From positions 1 through 64,000 of the forward strand of contig MBPM02000121.1 in NCBI GenBank assembly GCA_001695595.3: 64,000 nt of DNA, written 5' to 3'. The notes under the pieces were generated by a model that worked only from the letters and a program-made list of their open reading frames with translations, ran no database searches and was not told where the DNA came from. Position numbers and translations under genes: made by a program. Shown one piece after another: positions 52,873 through 62,893 of the stretch (its first letter is position 1; each line of letters starts with the position of its first letter). This stretch comes from Plasmopara viticola (taxonomy: Eukaryota; Oomycota; Peronosporomycetes; Peronosporales; Peronosporaceae).

Positions 52873-55056
52873 GACTTTGAGTTAGTATGTTTGATGTGTG
52901 ATTGCTGTACGAACAAAATAAGATGTTATACCACGTGCCTAATCCGTATTTATTCCGGTTTGCATACTATCAAAATCCAGTGCATATAAAGAATGATAGG
53001 GAAGTATTGTGTCCGATAGATCAGATTCTATAGCGAGTCTAAGAATAATTTCGACTTTATTTAGAGTCAAAAGATAGTATTGTAATTTTTCTTTCAATTT
53101 TAGGCTCCACAGATTTAAATACAAGAAAACACCATTTCGTTCAATAAACGTTGAAGTTTTATTCGTACGGCCTGGACACGCGTCTGATTTTATTTACAAT
53201 GATAAAAATGGCGCCCCGGTAGTGGAGACTGTCAATTTCCTTCATCTATTTATATTCACGAAGTTCTCAACATCCTCGCTTGTAGGCAAGAAAGTGCGAG
53301 CTCTGGCGAAGCTCAAATTTCACCAAAAAAAATCTAAATTGCTGCTTTACTTTTCCACGGCATAAAGACACTCAGAATTGTTTGAGAACCCAGCTTTTAG
53401 CTCGGCCTCCCGGACAAGAAAATGCGAACGCTACACGCACCTGAATAAGTGTTCAAAGCCACTACAGTGGCCCTCATTTTATCCAAAAGAAATAGTTCTG
53501 ATTTTGCTTGCCTTCTGATCGGCCTGGACCCTAGAGCAAGCACTGCCTGAGTCTGTACTACCTGAGGTCTAGAGCACAGGCTTGACTCGTAGCGTTTGAA
53601 CGCCATGGCGCGTTCCAGTGGGAGGGCTATATGCACAGCGTCCTCTTTCGATCCATAAAAGTTAGCAAAAGTCGAGACGGTGGTTCTGCCCATCCTGGGT
53701 CCTCTGCAAACTTCCAGAAAATCAAATTTTCGGCGTAGGTGTAAATTGACGGCAAGTGTGACGAGTCGCACAGCTTTCTGCTCAGAAAAAGGCATGCACG
53801 GGAGTACCGATCATCTACAGAGAGAATTCGAAGTCTTGCATAGATTGACGTGTGCAATACATTGCACTAATGAAAAACCACTATGATTTTATATTATGAA
53901 TTGTCAGAAAATATTATGTAGTAGAGTCAGTCAAAATATCCGTGCTTATTGAGGCCAAATTGCAAAAACCACCATAATCTTTTATAAATTATTACAAATA
54001 TTACGCTCGCGACACAAGGTCCACGCGAGAGGTTTTGACGTGCAACAAAAAGCATGCGGGTAACCTTTCAAGCAGTAAGCAATCGCTCCATTCCACAAAA
54101 AATTTGAAGTGACTATGCTTCTACGTGTGCTCCACATAGAAGCAATCGTCGGATGGTCTGCAAGAACCTCGCGCTTATAAATGTCGACGGAGCCCTTTGT
54201 CCTAGGTGTCGTAATCCATTCATGTAATATGGAACAAATTTCGTCGATGCGTAGGCCGTATTGATGAGTGTAAGCTCAGCTATGAATAATTTAGCGGCCT
54301 ATGAGTGGTGTTTCAGTATACGAGCTTAACGATCTGTACAGAATACCTGTTCGATTCTACAATCAATTTGCTCATTACTGGTTGTGGCCATAAGCAAAGA
54401 ATCATCTAAAAATCGTTTCCAAAATGAGCGGTAAGTCGCGGGTCTCTTTCGAGCACAATTAAAGAATTCAGAATGAATAAAATTAGCCTGTAGACAGCTT
54501 AGCTCTTATACACTAGTGGTAATTGTTGAAATTATGTACTTCTTGTTTAGTGGCTAACAAACACTACAATCACTTTTTGTGATATCCAGTGCACAACGAG
54601 TCAAAGTCAAAATCAAAGCTTGTGATCACACAGCACTGGCAGGCTCTGTAACGAGAACACATCAATGGCTCCGATCGTCATAGCTTTGTATGTCTGATGA
54701 AGTTGATCGTATAGCGAAATGCTTACCCGACTAATATAATTGCGCCCGCGCGTCGACAAGCTCATTATGTAATTGCCTTATATGTACTCAGCGGCCCCAC
54801 ATCACATAGACATTATTTGGTACAAATGAGCCCTGTCCACAAGTTTGTGGGGAGTTCATTGACTACAAAGAGCTTAGAATTTTGATAGTGCACTCAAAAG
54901 AGAACTAATGTTTACTTTACGGCGATTAATTTCTCTGAGTTAACGAGATAGCTCCTGGACTGAATACGATGACTTGCTTATAACCGTCATTATCACAATG
55001 ACAGATAGCCAATGACTTGATCCAAAGTGTCACAAACAATGTTAAGTGCAGCTTTA
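52873..55056. other. Gene-poor intergenic region
   Basis: About 2.2 kb without a supportable gene. The longest frame (53,397-53,795, minus, 132 aa) has no motif I recognise and overlaps other open frames on both strands. The DNA is AT-rich with no tandem repeat, LTR or RNA gene visible. Confidence 0.5.
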
Positions 55057-55146
55057 TACAACAAAGCCAGTGCTGGACACGTCAAAGACTTTTTCTAATA
55101 ATACAACAAAGCCAGTGTTGGACACGTCAAAGACTTTTTCTAATTA
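55057..55146 (+). repeat. 45-bp tandem duplication
   Basis: Two adjacent 45-bp copies (55,057-55,101 and 55,102-55,146), both containing ACAACAAAGCCAGTG and GGACACGTCAAAGAC. They differ at one internal base (GTGCTGG versus GTGTTGG) and near the end. There are only two copies, so this is a recent local duplication rather than a satellite. Confidence 0.9.
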
Positions 55147-55789
55147 TTCTGAGGCCAGCTACTTGAGCACCAATCAACATATTTCTCTAGGAGCTTATAT
55201 CAGGTTGTGTAAGGTATGCATAGCCTCCATTTCAATTAGTAGCTGGCTTTTGTACATCATCTATAGATTGTAATCGAAGACATACAAAAAGGTCTTACGC
55301 TCACCAGATCTGCATAAATCTTGTTGCTGTCTACAAAGCGACCGGAGTCTAATCTTTTGCGTCATACGGGAAGATTTATTCTTCTAGCGTCGGGTCTTTG
55401 AATTGCATGGCCCTAGGGAAAAGTCATTCGCGTAATCTTTTTGAAAATTGGTCACTTAAAACACGAGATATTAGCGATGTACGTTGCGACGATCAGTTAT
55501 AGTGGCCGAAGAGGCTGTACGACCAGAACATTACACAAACCTCGAGTGTAACAACTTTAACTCAAGCGAACCTTTTGGACAGATAAATCCACCAAAATTC
55601 AAAACTTTTGATAAAGCCCTCCTTTACCCTATATCGTGGGCAAAAACTCTTTTGGAAATCGTACCTAATCGGAATATATCACAATAAGGTTTCGGCGTCA
55701 ATGATACTCACCCATTTTCCCGTGTTCTGTATAACCACAAAAACGGTATTATCGAAATATTTCGATTATGAAGCCTTAAATTGCTTTTG
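55147..55789. other. Intergenic stretch without identifiable features
   Basis: About 640 bp with only short frames (up to 75 codons) lacking motifs. No repeat or RNA gene was recognised. Confidence 0.4.
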
Positions 55790-56097
55790 ATAGCTCGACA
55801 GAGAGATTTGAGCTACCGTATTCCACGCGCTAGGACTAAGCTGTCTCTACCGGTGGATGCTGGTAGAGATCCGACCCATATTGGGACCGGGTTCCGTACC
55901 CTTAATTACGTTATGGGGCTTTTTGGTCAGTGGGGCGTCCCCCACCCAACCCGGGCGCGAGTTGGTAGGGCAGTCATACACTCGGGTGTGATGGCTCGTC
56001 CACTTTAGTGACATATTTCTGGCTGCCTCAATTCGGACCTGTGGGTATCGAACCAGGTAGTCGAACGGCCAACCGCATGAGCCACAGAGTCGGTTGT
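55790..56097 (-). mobile_element. tRNA-derived SINE-like element
   Basis: On the minus strand the region starts with a tRNA-like head. A pol III A box, TGGCTCATGCGG (56,073-56,084), is followed by a perfect B box, GGTTCGATACC (56,044-56,054), at tRNA-like spacing. A GC-rich unrelated body follows (GGGTTGGGTGGGGGACGCC region, 55,940-55,970) down to roughly 55,790. Without cloverleaf pairing or CCA-end structure it does not look like a functional tRNA. Split pol III promoters fused to an unrelated body define tRNA-type SINEs, which are known in Phytophthora. The 3' end and target-site duplication could not be fixed, so the left boundary is a guess. Confidence 0.55.
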
Positions 56098-56901
56098 AAA
56101 ATATCGACAGGCGTACTGACCGTGGTGAGAGGTAGCTCTTAATCTCCGATTCGGGTATGCTATTGCGTTATGCAACGTACACCCGGACATGCTATTCAAA
56201 ATAAGTGTTTCTGCTAACATGTTTAGACTGCTCACTTTAATATAGGCAAAAGCTAGTTGTCACTTTCCGCTCTTTCGGTTCCTCAGCCAGATAGTTGTGC
56301 ACCAGAAGAGCTGAAGCGATGCATACGATGTTCTATTTATTAACATTTTATACATTCTGGAAGTGCCGGAGTTTTACACGCATATAAGGTGTTTGCAAAG
56401 AGTAGGTCGCACAGTGCTGATGCCTAAAAGTGCCGATCCTAACGACCGGCACTTGTTAATTGATTTGCTGCTCATCATTGCCATTGATCGCGTCCTCACC
56501 ACAGAAATTGCTATTATATCGTCGCCTGTACTGCATTGTCACTGTTGCGGTCGCTGTTGATCTTATTCTTAGACGCATGAGACTAGGACGATACCTCGTT
56601 ATGAGCATAAATTCATATTGATTTTCTTTGCTTATAGTAGTATAGTTGTAGATGCACCACCCTCATCCGCGCGATGTTTTTTTGTGATCGTTGCTGGTTG
56701 CACTTCGGCTGTTCGGGTGAAGACCAGCGGCTTGTTTGCAAAAATTTGACCGAGATTGACGGTATTCAACCATAGAGGGCAATAGTGACAAGTAGACTGG
56801 CATATGCGGGATCGACACAGCATCCGTGTAGGACCCTAGCTGATCCCCGGCACCAAATACCCGATAATAAAATCAAATTAGAACACGGCAGCAAAATTTG
56901 T
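56098..56901. other. Intergenic region between SINE and CRN remnants
   Basis: About 800 bp of mixed sequence. Short open frames at 56,363-56,560 (+) and 56,632-56,823 (-) show no family motif. The region could contain decayed transposon sequence but nothing is diagnostic. Confidence 0.4.
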
Positions 56902-57494
56902 TTATCACCGTCCACGATAATGTGATCGTAATCACTATGACGGACTTCCGGAAATGTTCATATTGCTAAGAAATGGCAATTTTATCTTTTTTCCAGTGTG
57001 AACCCTTCTGACGAGAAGTCATCGAAGTTATAATTTTCCGACACCCATCCTTGGGTAATCGCCTTTGTTCTGACCAACTAAGCTTGATGGTACAAACAGC
57101 GCCTAAAAGGACGTAGTATTGACCCGCTTGGAAAACGAAGTGCCGTGTTATCCAACTCGCCAAATGTTGTGCGCACATTAAACCGCGGCGCACTTGGAGC
57201 GTAGATTGGACGTGCTTGTCCTCCAATGTGCTGGTACGAATCTACCTTCATTTACGTCCCGTTGCCTTTGGGTCAAGCTGTCCACGAGCAGCTGTGTCTT
57301 GATCGTTGGATTAAAAATCTTTAATGTGAACTGATCTTGTTTGTTGACAAGGACCGCAATGTCGAGACCATCGAAGGCGCTCTCGAACGGTCCGAACAAC
57401 AGCAATCTGTTCCTCACATCGTCGAAATCCTCGATTATCTTCAAAGGAACGCGTTCTCGTCGAAAATTATGAGATGCAATCACAACAGGGCTCG
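56902..57494 (-). repeat. Tandem-duplicated CRN 3' segment, left copy
   Basis: This segment is a diverged duplicate of 58,650-59,256, collinear over about 600 bp. It covers the HNH-like C-terminal coding part plus about 275 bp of 3' flank. Shared stretches include TATCACCGTCCACG at the left end and CACAACAGGGCTCG at the right end. The offset between copies is about 1.75 kb. The homology extends through the non-coding flank, so this is a genomic duplication rather than domain convergence. Confidence 0.9.
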
Positions 57495-58022
57495 TCATTG
57501 TCGTGGCCGTAGCAGTCGTTGCCGTGGCCGTAGTAATCATGGCTGTAGTCGTCGTAGTCTTTGTCATACATGCTATAGCCGTATTTTTTGCTGGGTTCCT
57601 TGTGCTCGTAGCTCTTGTGGCTGTGTCGTCCTTGCAGGCGTAAGCATCGTGGCCGTAGTTCTTGCGATCATAGTCGTCTTTGCCGCAGCTGTAGTCTGAT
57701 GACTCGGTGGCCTTCGATTTATCGTCTTCCAGGCGCCCACGATAATGCAATGCCCATGTCGTGGTGTTCTTCGCGGTGGTCACGATCGTGCTTGGGCGGG
57801 TGGTGACCGTAGTCCTTGTAGGAGCCAAGTCGTCGACGGGGAGCCATTCCCGCTGGAGCACCTCGGGCATCGATCGATTGCAGGATGGAGGCACGGACGT
57901 ATTGGGGCTTAGTACTGCAAGCATATAAACTGCATCTTGGTCGCGCAGTTGCTTGAGTTGAATGGATGTATTTGCTGGTTGTCGAGTAGTCGTAATTGAT
58001 AAAGGATTTACTTTTTTCAAGC
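57495..58022 (-). other. His/Tyr/Asp-rich coding-like insert of unknown origin
   Basis: Between the SINE-like element and the HNH fragment, the minus strand encodes low-complexity peptide in shifting frames: LGSYKDYGHHPPKHDRDHRE, then DYSCGKDDYDRKNYGHDAYA, then YDKDYDDYSHDYYGHGNDCY. These resemble one repetitive His/Tyr/Asp/Gly-rich protein broken by at least two frameshifts. The right CRN copy has no such sequence at the equivalent place. The family is not recognised; a secreted or wall protein is conceivable but unproven. Confidence 0.5.
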
Positions 58023-58375
58023 ATACCACATGTTCTTTTTCGGAAAAGGTTGGGGTGACGCCCTCCTTCCAAGCGTGGGGGCTAAATGCTCGCGCGCTTC
58101 GGGCAGGTGCTCTCGGGCATCTGCAGGTCTCTAACGAGTCTCACCCTCGACGCGACGGTCTCCAGCACCAGGGCGCCACCTGGGCTCTTACCAAGTCAGA
58201 AGTACACAAAATAATGGAAGACCCTCACGGCCTCGGTGCTAGCTGCACTGCCCGCCGAACGAGACTCGACGTATGCGGACACCACTCTATGCCGTGGACT
58301 AGCCATAGAGCCTAGCACGTGCATAACTTGGCAACGCGATAACGTAATACAATACAATACAATACCACATGTTCT
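58023..58375 (+). mobile_element. SINE-like retroelement, copy 2
   Basis: The body at 58,037-58,361 (325 bp) is flanked by a perfect 14-bp target-site duplication ATACCACATGTTCT (58,023-58,036 and 58,362-58,375). It opens with GGAAAAGGTTGGGGTGACGCC (read in two parts) and ends in a tail of repeated ATACA pentamers. It is homologous along its full length to copy 1 at 48,046-48,372, which lies in the opposite orientation 10 kb away. Small differences include an extra base in GCACCAGGGC and a few substitutions. It sits inside the remains of a CRN gene, on the opposite strand to it. Confidence 0.85.
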
Positions 58376-58649
58376 AACCACGTACAATAGTAACAGTAAC
58401 GCGAAGTAACTTGTGGATTATGCATTCCAATACTTAAATAACATATACTAGTATGATCACCACCGACACGTGGTTTTCCCCTTTGTTTGGCTTAAAGTTG
58501 TCTTTGAAAAATTCGGGTTCTTGATACACAACAACGGAAGCACGTGCAAAAAGCCTGCCGGGTGTCTGTTCTTCGAGCGCCACAGCTGTCGCGCCGCTTC
58601 TATCCGACCACATGTGTTTCAATGACATCGTCCCAGCAAGCAAACAGTT

Positions 58650-59256
58650 ATATCACCGTCCACGGTAATGTGATTGTATCCACTATGACGGACTTCCGGA
58701 AATGTTCATATTGCTATCAAATACAAATTTTGTCTTTTCTTCCATCGTGAACCCTTCTGACGAGAAGGAATCGAAGTAATAATCTTTTGACACCCATCCT
58801 TGGGAAATCGCCTTTGTTCTGGCCAACTAAGCATGATGGTACAAACAGCGCCTCAAAGGACTTAGTATTGACCCGCTTGCAAAACGAAGTGCCTTATTGT
58901 CCAATTCGCCAAATGTTGTGAGCACATTAAACCGCGGCGCTTTTGGAGCGTAGATTGGACGTGCTTGTCCTCCAATGTGCTGGTACGAACTCAACTCCAA
59001 GTACATCCCATTGCTCTTGGGTCAAGCTGTCCACGAGCAGCTGCATCTTGATCGTTGGGTTAAAATTCTTTAATGTGAACTGATCTTGTTTGTCGACAAG
59101 GACCGCAATGTCGAGGTCATCGAAGGCGCTTGCGATCGGTCCGAACAACAGCACTTCGTTTCTCACATCGTCAATATCCTCGATTTGCACAAAATCACTT
59201 TTGAGGCAATCGTGTTCTCGTTAGAAAATATGAGATGCAATCACAACAGGGCTCGG
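58650..59256 (-). repeat. Tandem-duplicated CRN 3' segment, right copy
   Basis: Partner of 56,902-57,494, with the same HNH-like coding part and 3' flank in the same orientation. The two diverge by scattered substitutions and a few short indels, for example the extra codons between REHDCLKSDF and QIEDIDD in this copy. Confidence 0.9.
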
Positions 59257-59786
59257 TAGACCAGTAGTCATCACCATGAAAAGAAGCATCGAGTCGCCGT
59301 TCTGGTTTCCCCCACAATGATATTTGTAGTCTTTCACCAATTGCTTCTTCAGCTTTTTAATTCTCGAATCCGTTGTAGTGGGAACGTTCAAGAACGTGTC
59401 TTGGAACAGCGTGGCAGCAATAGCTGCGTATGGAGAGGAAGTTTTCTCTTCGGTCGGAGCCACCACCAGCACGTGGATTACGCCTTTGTTTGGCTCACAT
59501 CTCTCTCCAAGTTCGTCGAGTTCTTGGTTTACACCAACGGATCCATGTGCGTTGAGTTCTACGGATATCCATACTCATCGAGCGTCAAAGCTTCCGCGCC
59601 GCATCTATCGAGCCATGTATTGTCGCCCTTCCTGGCAAGGAACATCTCCAGCTTGCTCGCTGCGAAGTTATACTTTTAATTTTTTCAGATGACCTTTTTA
59701 AAGTCATTCACAGAATCGCTCGCATTGGTCGTCACGAAGAAGGCGGTTCCCTTCACTCCAACGAGCACGCAGGACAGCTTCACCAT
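58927..59786 (-). pseudogene. Crinkler (CRN) pseudogene with HNH-like C-terminal domain, copy 2
   Basis: From ATG at 59,786 the N-terminus reads MVKLSCVLVGVKGTAFFV, a typical CRN start with no obvious hydrophobic signal peptide. In-frame TGA (59,685-59,687) and TAA (59,676-59,678) stops follow, then LEMFLARK (59,628-59,651), a clear LxLFLAK-type motif, then NTWLDRCGAEALTLDEYGYP before another stop. The frame shifts and resumes with the conserved IHVLVVAPTEE segment (59,456-59,478). The C-terminal half shows SPVVIASHIF, a nonsense TAA at 59,221-59,223, then DDVRNEVLLFGPIASAFDDL. The ASH...N.LLL...AFD pattern resembles HNH_2-type nuclease domains (inference). At least three stops and one frameshift make it non-functional. 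CRNs are modular effectors of oomycetes. Confidence 0.88.
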
Positions 59787-59945
59787 GTTTCCGATTGCTT
59801 TCAACGAGCGAAGGACATTCTCTCTATGCCTATCTTAGTAAATCAAACGGTGCAACCCAACGTTGGGTATTTGGCATTACCCATTTGGTCACTGCAGATA
59901 CAAAATATACTGTTCTACATAGACACAAAAGCATGGATATTATCT
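59787..59945. other. Region upstream of CRN pseudogene
   Basis: This would hold the promoter of the minus-strand CRN pseudogene. A short plus-strand frame here (KSNGATQRWVFGITHLVTAD) looks coding-like and may belong with the fragment that follows after a frameshift. No core promoter element was distinguishable. Confidence 0.3.
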
Positions 59946-60168
59946 CTCCATCCGATACACCGATGATACTGGTTATGTTGACGATGTTAAATTACATGGT
60001 TTAGATGAGCATCCGAACGAAGTTCGAAAGGCCTTTGGCCGTCGTGTGAGTTCGAGTGGTCGTCAGACTGACCCGAAAATAGGAACGCTTTCAGCATCCA
60101 AAGACACAGAATTCATTTTAATTGGTGCAAGCATCAAGAAGTGTCAAATCATCAAGGTAAAGCTCTAA
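59946..60168 (+). other. Coding-like fragment, unidentified
   Basis: An open plus-strand stretch without its own ATG includes SIRYTDDTGYVDDVKLHGLD and EHPNEVRKAFGRRVSSSGRQ and ends at TAA after KCQIIKVKL. Composition looks protein-like rather than random, and the preceding frame also looks coding, suggesting a broken gene. I do not recognise the family. It could be a retroelement or effector remnant. Confidence 0.25.
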
Positions 60169-60393
60169 TGCGGGAAAACACGTATCTGTCGTAATATTCG
60201 AACTATCTCCATCGAATTTGTCGTTTCGAATGTTCTTAATTATCGCTTTACGCAACATACGGATAGGCCCAGTATCGATGCACCACTGTTTGTATCTAGC
60301 ATTCAGTATCGTTGATGGGATTTCGAGATAGTCTTCTTCACCAACAAGCCCATCTTTGAGATAAGCTTTCCAATCTTTTGTAAATATCTTCAT
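60118..60393 (-). other. 91-codon coding-like fragment, unidentified
   Basis: A minus-strand frame of 91 codons contains TKDWKAYLKDGLVGEEDYLE and YKQWCIDTGPIRMLRKAIIK, ending in LDDLTLLDACTN. Just upstream a different frame reads LPISEYFNEDIYKR, so a frameshift may separate two parts of one older gene. It has balanced charged and hydrophobic composition typical of globular protein, but no recognised motif. It overlaps the tail of the plus-strand fragment by about 50 bp, so at most one of the two is likely real. Confidence 0.3.
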
Positions 60394-61993
60394 TAAAGTA
60401 TTCGGAAATGGGCAATTTAACCTTTTTTAGCTAATACAGACCCTAGGGATTAAAGAGCTAGCTGTCAGCTTACCCGTATGCAACTACAGCTATCGAACGT
60501 GCTTTAGAAAGCAAGCTAGGCGCTTAAGTTAGTGGTCAGGGTACTACATCCGCAGAAGAAGCGTGTGTGCTTACATTAAAGATTCTGAGATAGAAATCTT
60601 GAAAAATAACAAAAAGTCACTTGAACAATTATAGTGGAAGGCTACAGCCAAGGCCATCTTTGGAAGCCTGCAGGAAGACTCGGTAATAGGAAGGCCAACA
60701 ACTGTGTGAGTATTTAAGTGTTGGCTACTAACGCACTATGAAACGTTTAATATTAATTTATCTGACACATACTCATCGGTGTTACCCATGACAACATTTC
60801 AATAGATATAGCCTTCACTTGCAGAAGCGGATCACAATTTTACATGTAGAAATTGCGATTGCCTACCTAGCAAAAAGCTCTATGTGAGAGTCTTTGGAGG
60901 TTACGTGTCAAAAAAGGAAGAATTTTTTGAGACTCCCATACGTCTCAATAGGGGTCGGCAGAGTCCGTAATACACACTTTTACACTAACGGGAGAGGTGT
61001 TAATTTAAACCGCTTGACTTCTTCCCACGCCATTCTTGTCTGGAAAACTAGGTTTGCCCGATTCCAATGTGCATCGTGCTAATTACATTGCAAAGGCAAT
61101 CCGGCGCTTTAATGGAAGCAGATCACTAGACTTTTTTATTGGAGTGAGGAAACTGAAATTAATAGCTGACATAGATGCGGTAGCGAATTAGTTTATCGCG
61201 AAAAGTATGCATACAGATATGCCGTTGGCACCCAGATATCGCCTTGCTGTTCACTTGCTTGCAAGTCTTTTTTTTGTCGGAACTCACCATAAGACACCGG
61301 TTCGGCATTGAGCAAGTTGTAAGGTACTTAAAGGTCCCGGTAGCATTTGTATAAAGAGTAGTATTGTTAAAGCAATTCAGAGACTGTCTCAAGTGCACAT
61401 AGATACATGAATACACATGTAAAGGTAGGATCGCTGCGTCAAACATCTCCACTTTAGGCTTGTAACCGCCTCAACCTGAATGCACGTACAACAATTGTGC
61501 AGCTTTATCCTTCTAAAGCCACGATGCCACTGGTCACCTGTTATCGCTACATACGACTAAAAGTGTGGCAAGACAGAATGCAAATCTAACATGGATTTGT
61601 GCTGTTACTACTATTGCAAAAATTTAAAATAAGGACTTGACGTCACCATTACCCTGAATATGCTGAAGATTAGTATTTTGCTGATACAGTTTGCTGAGCG
61701 CAAATTTAAAGTTTTGTAGCGCTTAGTGTGATACGAATCGTGCTATTAGGTGCAGACGCTTCAGACGTCGTAGCCAACAGAAATGGTTTAATAGCGTACA
61801 TGAATGTTAACTCGCGCAAGTCCCATCAATTAAACGCGCATTCGATTTGAAGTAGAACGCATTTTTGCTCGTACAATTGAGATGCAGTGGAAGTCCTACA
61901 ACAAAGTGCAACCTGAACTTGTCTTAAAATAGATAGATGGTCTTACGCCTGCTACATTGGAAAGATAAAGGTAAATCGTCGTGTTTTGGATCC
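60394..61993. other. Intergenic region downstream of the elongase gene
   Basis: About 1.6 kb with only short frames (up to 97 codons) lacking motifs. No repeats, RNA genes or transposon ends were recognised. The right end presumably includes the 3' UTR of the elongase gene. Confidence 0.45.
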
Positions 61994-62893
61994 TTATAGC
62001 TTTTTCTTGGAATCCTCCACGGCTGGCTTCTTCGGACCGAATACATACGCGCGTATATAGAAGTTCATGAAAAGCCAGAAGAGCGACTGTACGTACACGA
62101 GGTACATAAGAGGCACTTTGGGGGGCATGCCAGGGCACTGGCGAGAATACGTCAGGTAACCTTGAACGTTCATGGTCACGAACTGAATAAGCTGAATACG
62201 TGTGAGGTATTTTTTCCACCAAATGTTGCGTGTGTGAGCGCTGACGAAGTAGTACGTGTACATGATGGTGTGCACAAAGCCGTTGAGCACGATAGTGGCG
62301 TACGAGTCGCCATCTTGGGCGGCACGGAATGTCACGTAGTAGACAAAAAGCACGGTGAGGTGATGGTACACGTGTAAAATAGAGAGTTGCTTCCATTTCT
62401 TGCCGAGAATGATAAAAACTGTGTCACACAAGTCGAGCATCTTGGAAAGGTAGAAGAGGTAGAGCACATTGCCCATGACTGGGGCAGCCGCGTTGAAGGC
62501 GTTACATGGAGCCGGGGAGTAGCCATTGCGATAAGCTTGAATTGCTGCCTCCACGCACATGTAAGAGCAAGCAATGACCTGGATGGGATTGTAAACAAAC
62601 TGAAGTGGGCTGGTCTTGATAGCGGGAATACCCATTTTCATGAGAGCCTATTCAATAGAAGCAGAAGAGCCTTAGAAAGATTGATACGGCCAAGACATGA
62701 ACAAACGCACCGTTCCAAAAATGACGAAAAGCAAGTAGCCGATGCAAATGGCGTAGACGCTTGCAAAGTTGGCCAGTGGGTAGTCGGCCATGGGATGAAC
62801 CTTCCAACCGCCTTCTGGGTCAACCCAATCAAGAAGCTTGACTTCTGTGGTGTTGGCCCACTCGTAGTAGCTCTGTAACAGTTCCAAGGACAT
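61994..62893 (-). CDS. ELO-family long-chain / PUFA elongase (3-ketoacyl-CoA synthase)
   Basis: Two exons: 62,893-62,711 and 62,647-61,994, with a 63-bp intron (GTGCGT...AATAG) that joins ...VIFGT to ALMKMGIPAIK. The product is 278 aa. ELO enzymes sit in the ER membrane and condense malonyl-CoA with an acyl-CoA, the first step of two-carbon elongation. Visible family motifs are KMLDLCDT (K-x-x-E/D-x-x-D-T type), the catalytic histidine box HVYHH, NGFVHTIMYTYY and TRIQLIQF. There are several hydrophobic spans and a lysine-rich C-terminus (DSKKKL) fitting ER retention. The sequence strongly resembles Phytophthora PUFA elongases, which act on C18 or C20 polyunsaturated substrates; the exact substrate is not readable. 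The start MSLELLQSYY was chosen because it gives the family length; an in-frame ATG at 62,974 would add 27 residues without elongase character. Confidence 0.93.

Larger units (their letters stand above)
57178..58643 (-). pseudogene. Interrupted Crinkler (CRN) gene, copy 1
   Basis: The remnants of one CRN gene lie in minus-strand order. At 58,643-58,434 there is a CRN N-terminal-half fragment with MWSDRSGATAVALEE and NFKPNKGENHVSVV, corresponding to the region just before and at the HVLVV motif. The SINE-like element follows (58,361-58,037), then about 0.5 kb of unrelated His/Tyr/Asp-rich coding-like sequence. At 57,494-57,178 comes the HNH-like C-terminal domain, with PVVIASHNFRRER, the NRLLLFGPFESAFD motif and SKCAAV at the end. 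The true N-terminus with the FLAK motif is missing. An 851-nt frame (57,178-58,029) joins the last two parts but begins at a GTG inside the SINE target-site duplication, so it is probably not a real gene. CRNs are oomycete proteins that act in host cell nuclei; this copy cannot encode a normal one. Confidence 0.8.

Noticed and set aside
53397..53795. 132-codon minus-strand frame
   Set aside because: No recognisable motif, overlapping open frames on both strands, and no intron or neighbour support; left as intergenic.
56040..56097. Functional tRNA gene
   Set aside because: A and B boxes are present but no convincing acceptor stem or cloverleaf could be drawn; better explained as a SINE head.
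57337..57699. 120-codon plus-strand frame
   Set aside because: Antisense shadow of the HNH fragment and of the repetitive His/Tyr/Asp-rich stretch.
57178..58029. Intact 283-codon gene
   Set aside because: It starts at a GTG inside a SINE target-site duplication and fuses low-complexity sequence to a CRN C-terminal fragment; treated as an interrupted pseudogene.
48034..58375. LTR pair of one 10-kb retrotransposon
   Set aside because: The two homologous segments are in opposite orientation, have different target-site duplications, and enclose ordinary genes.
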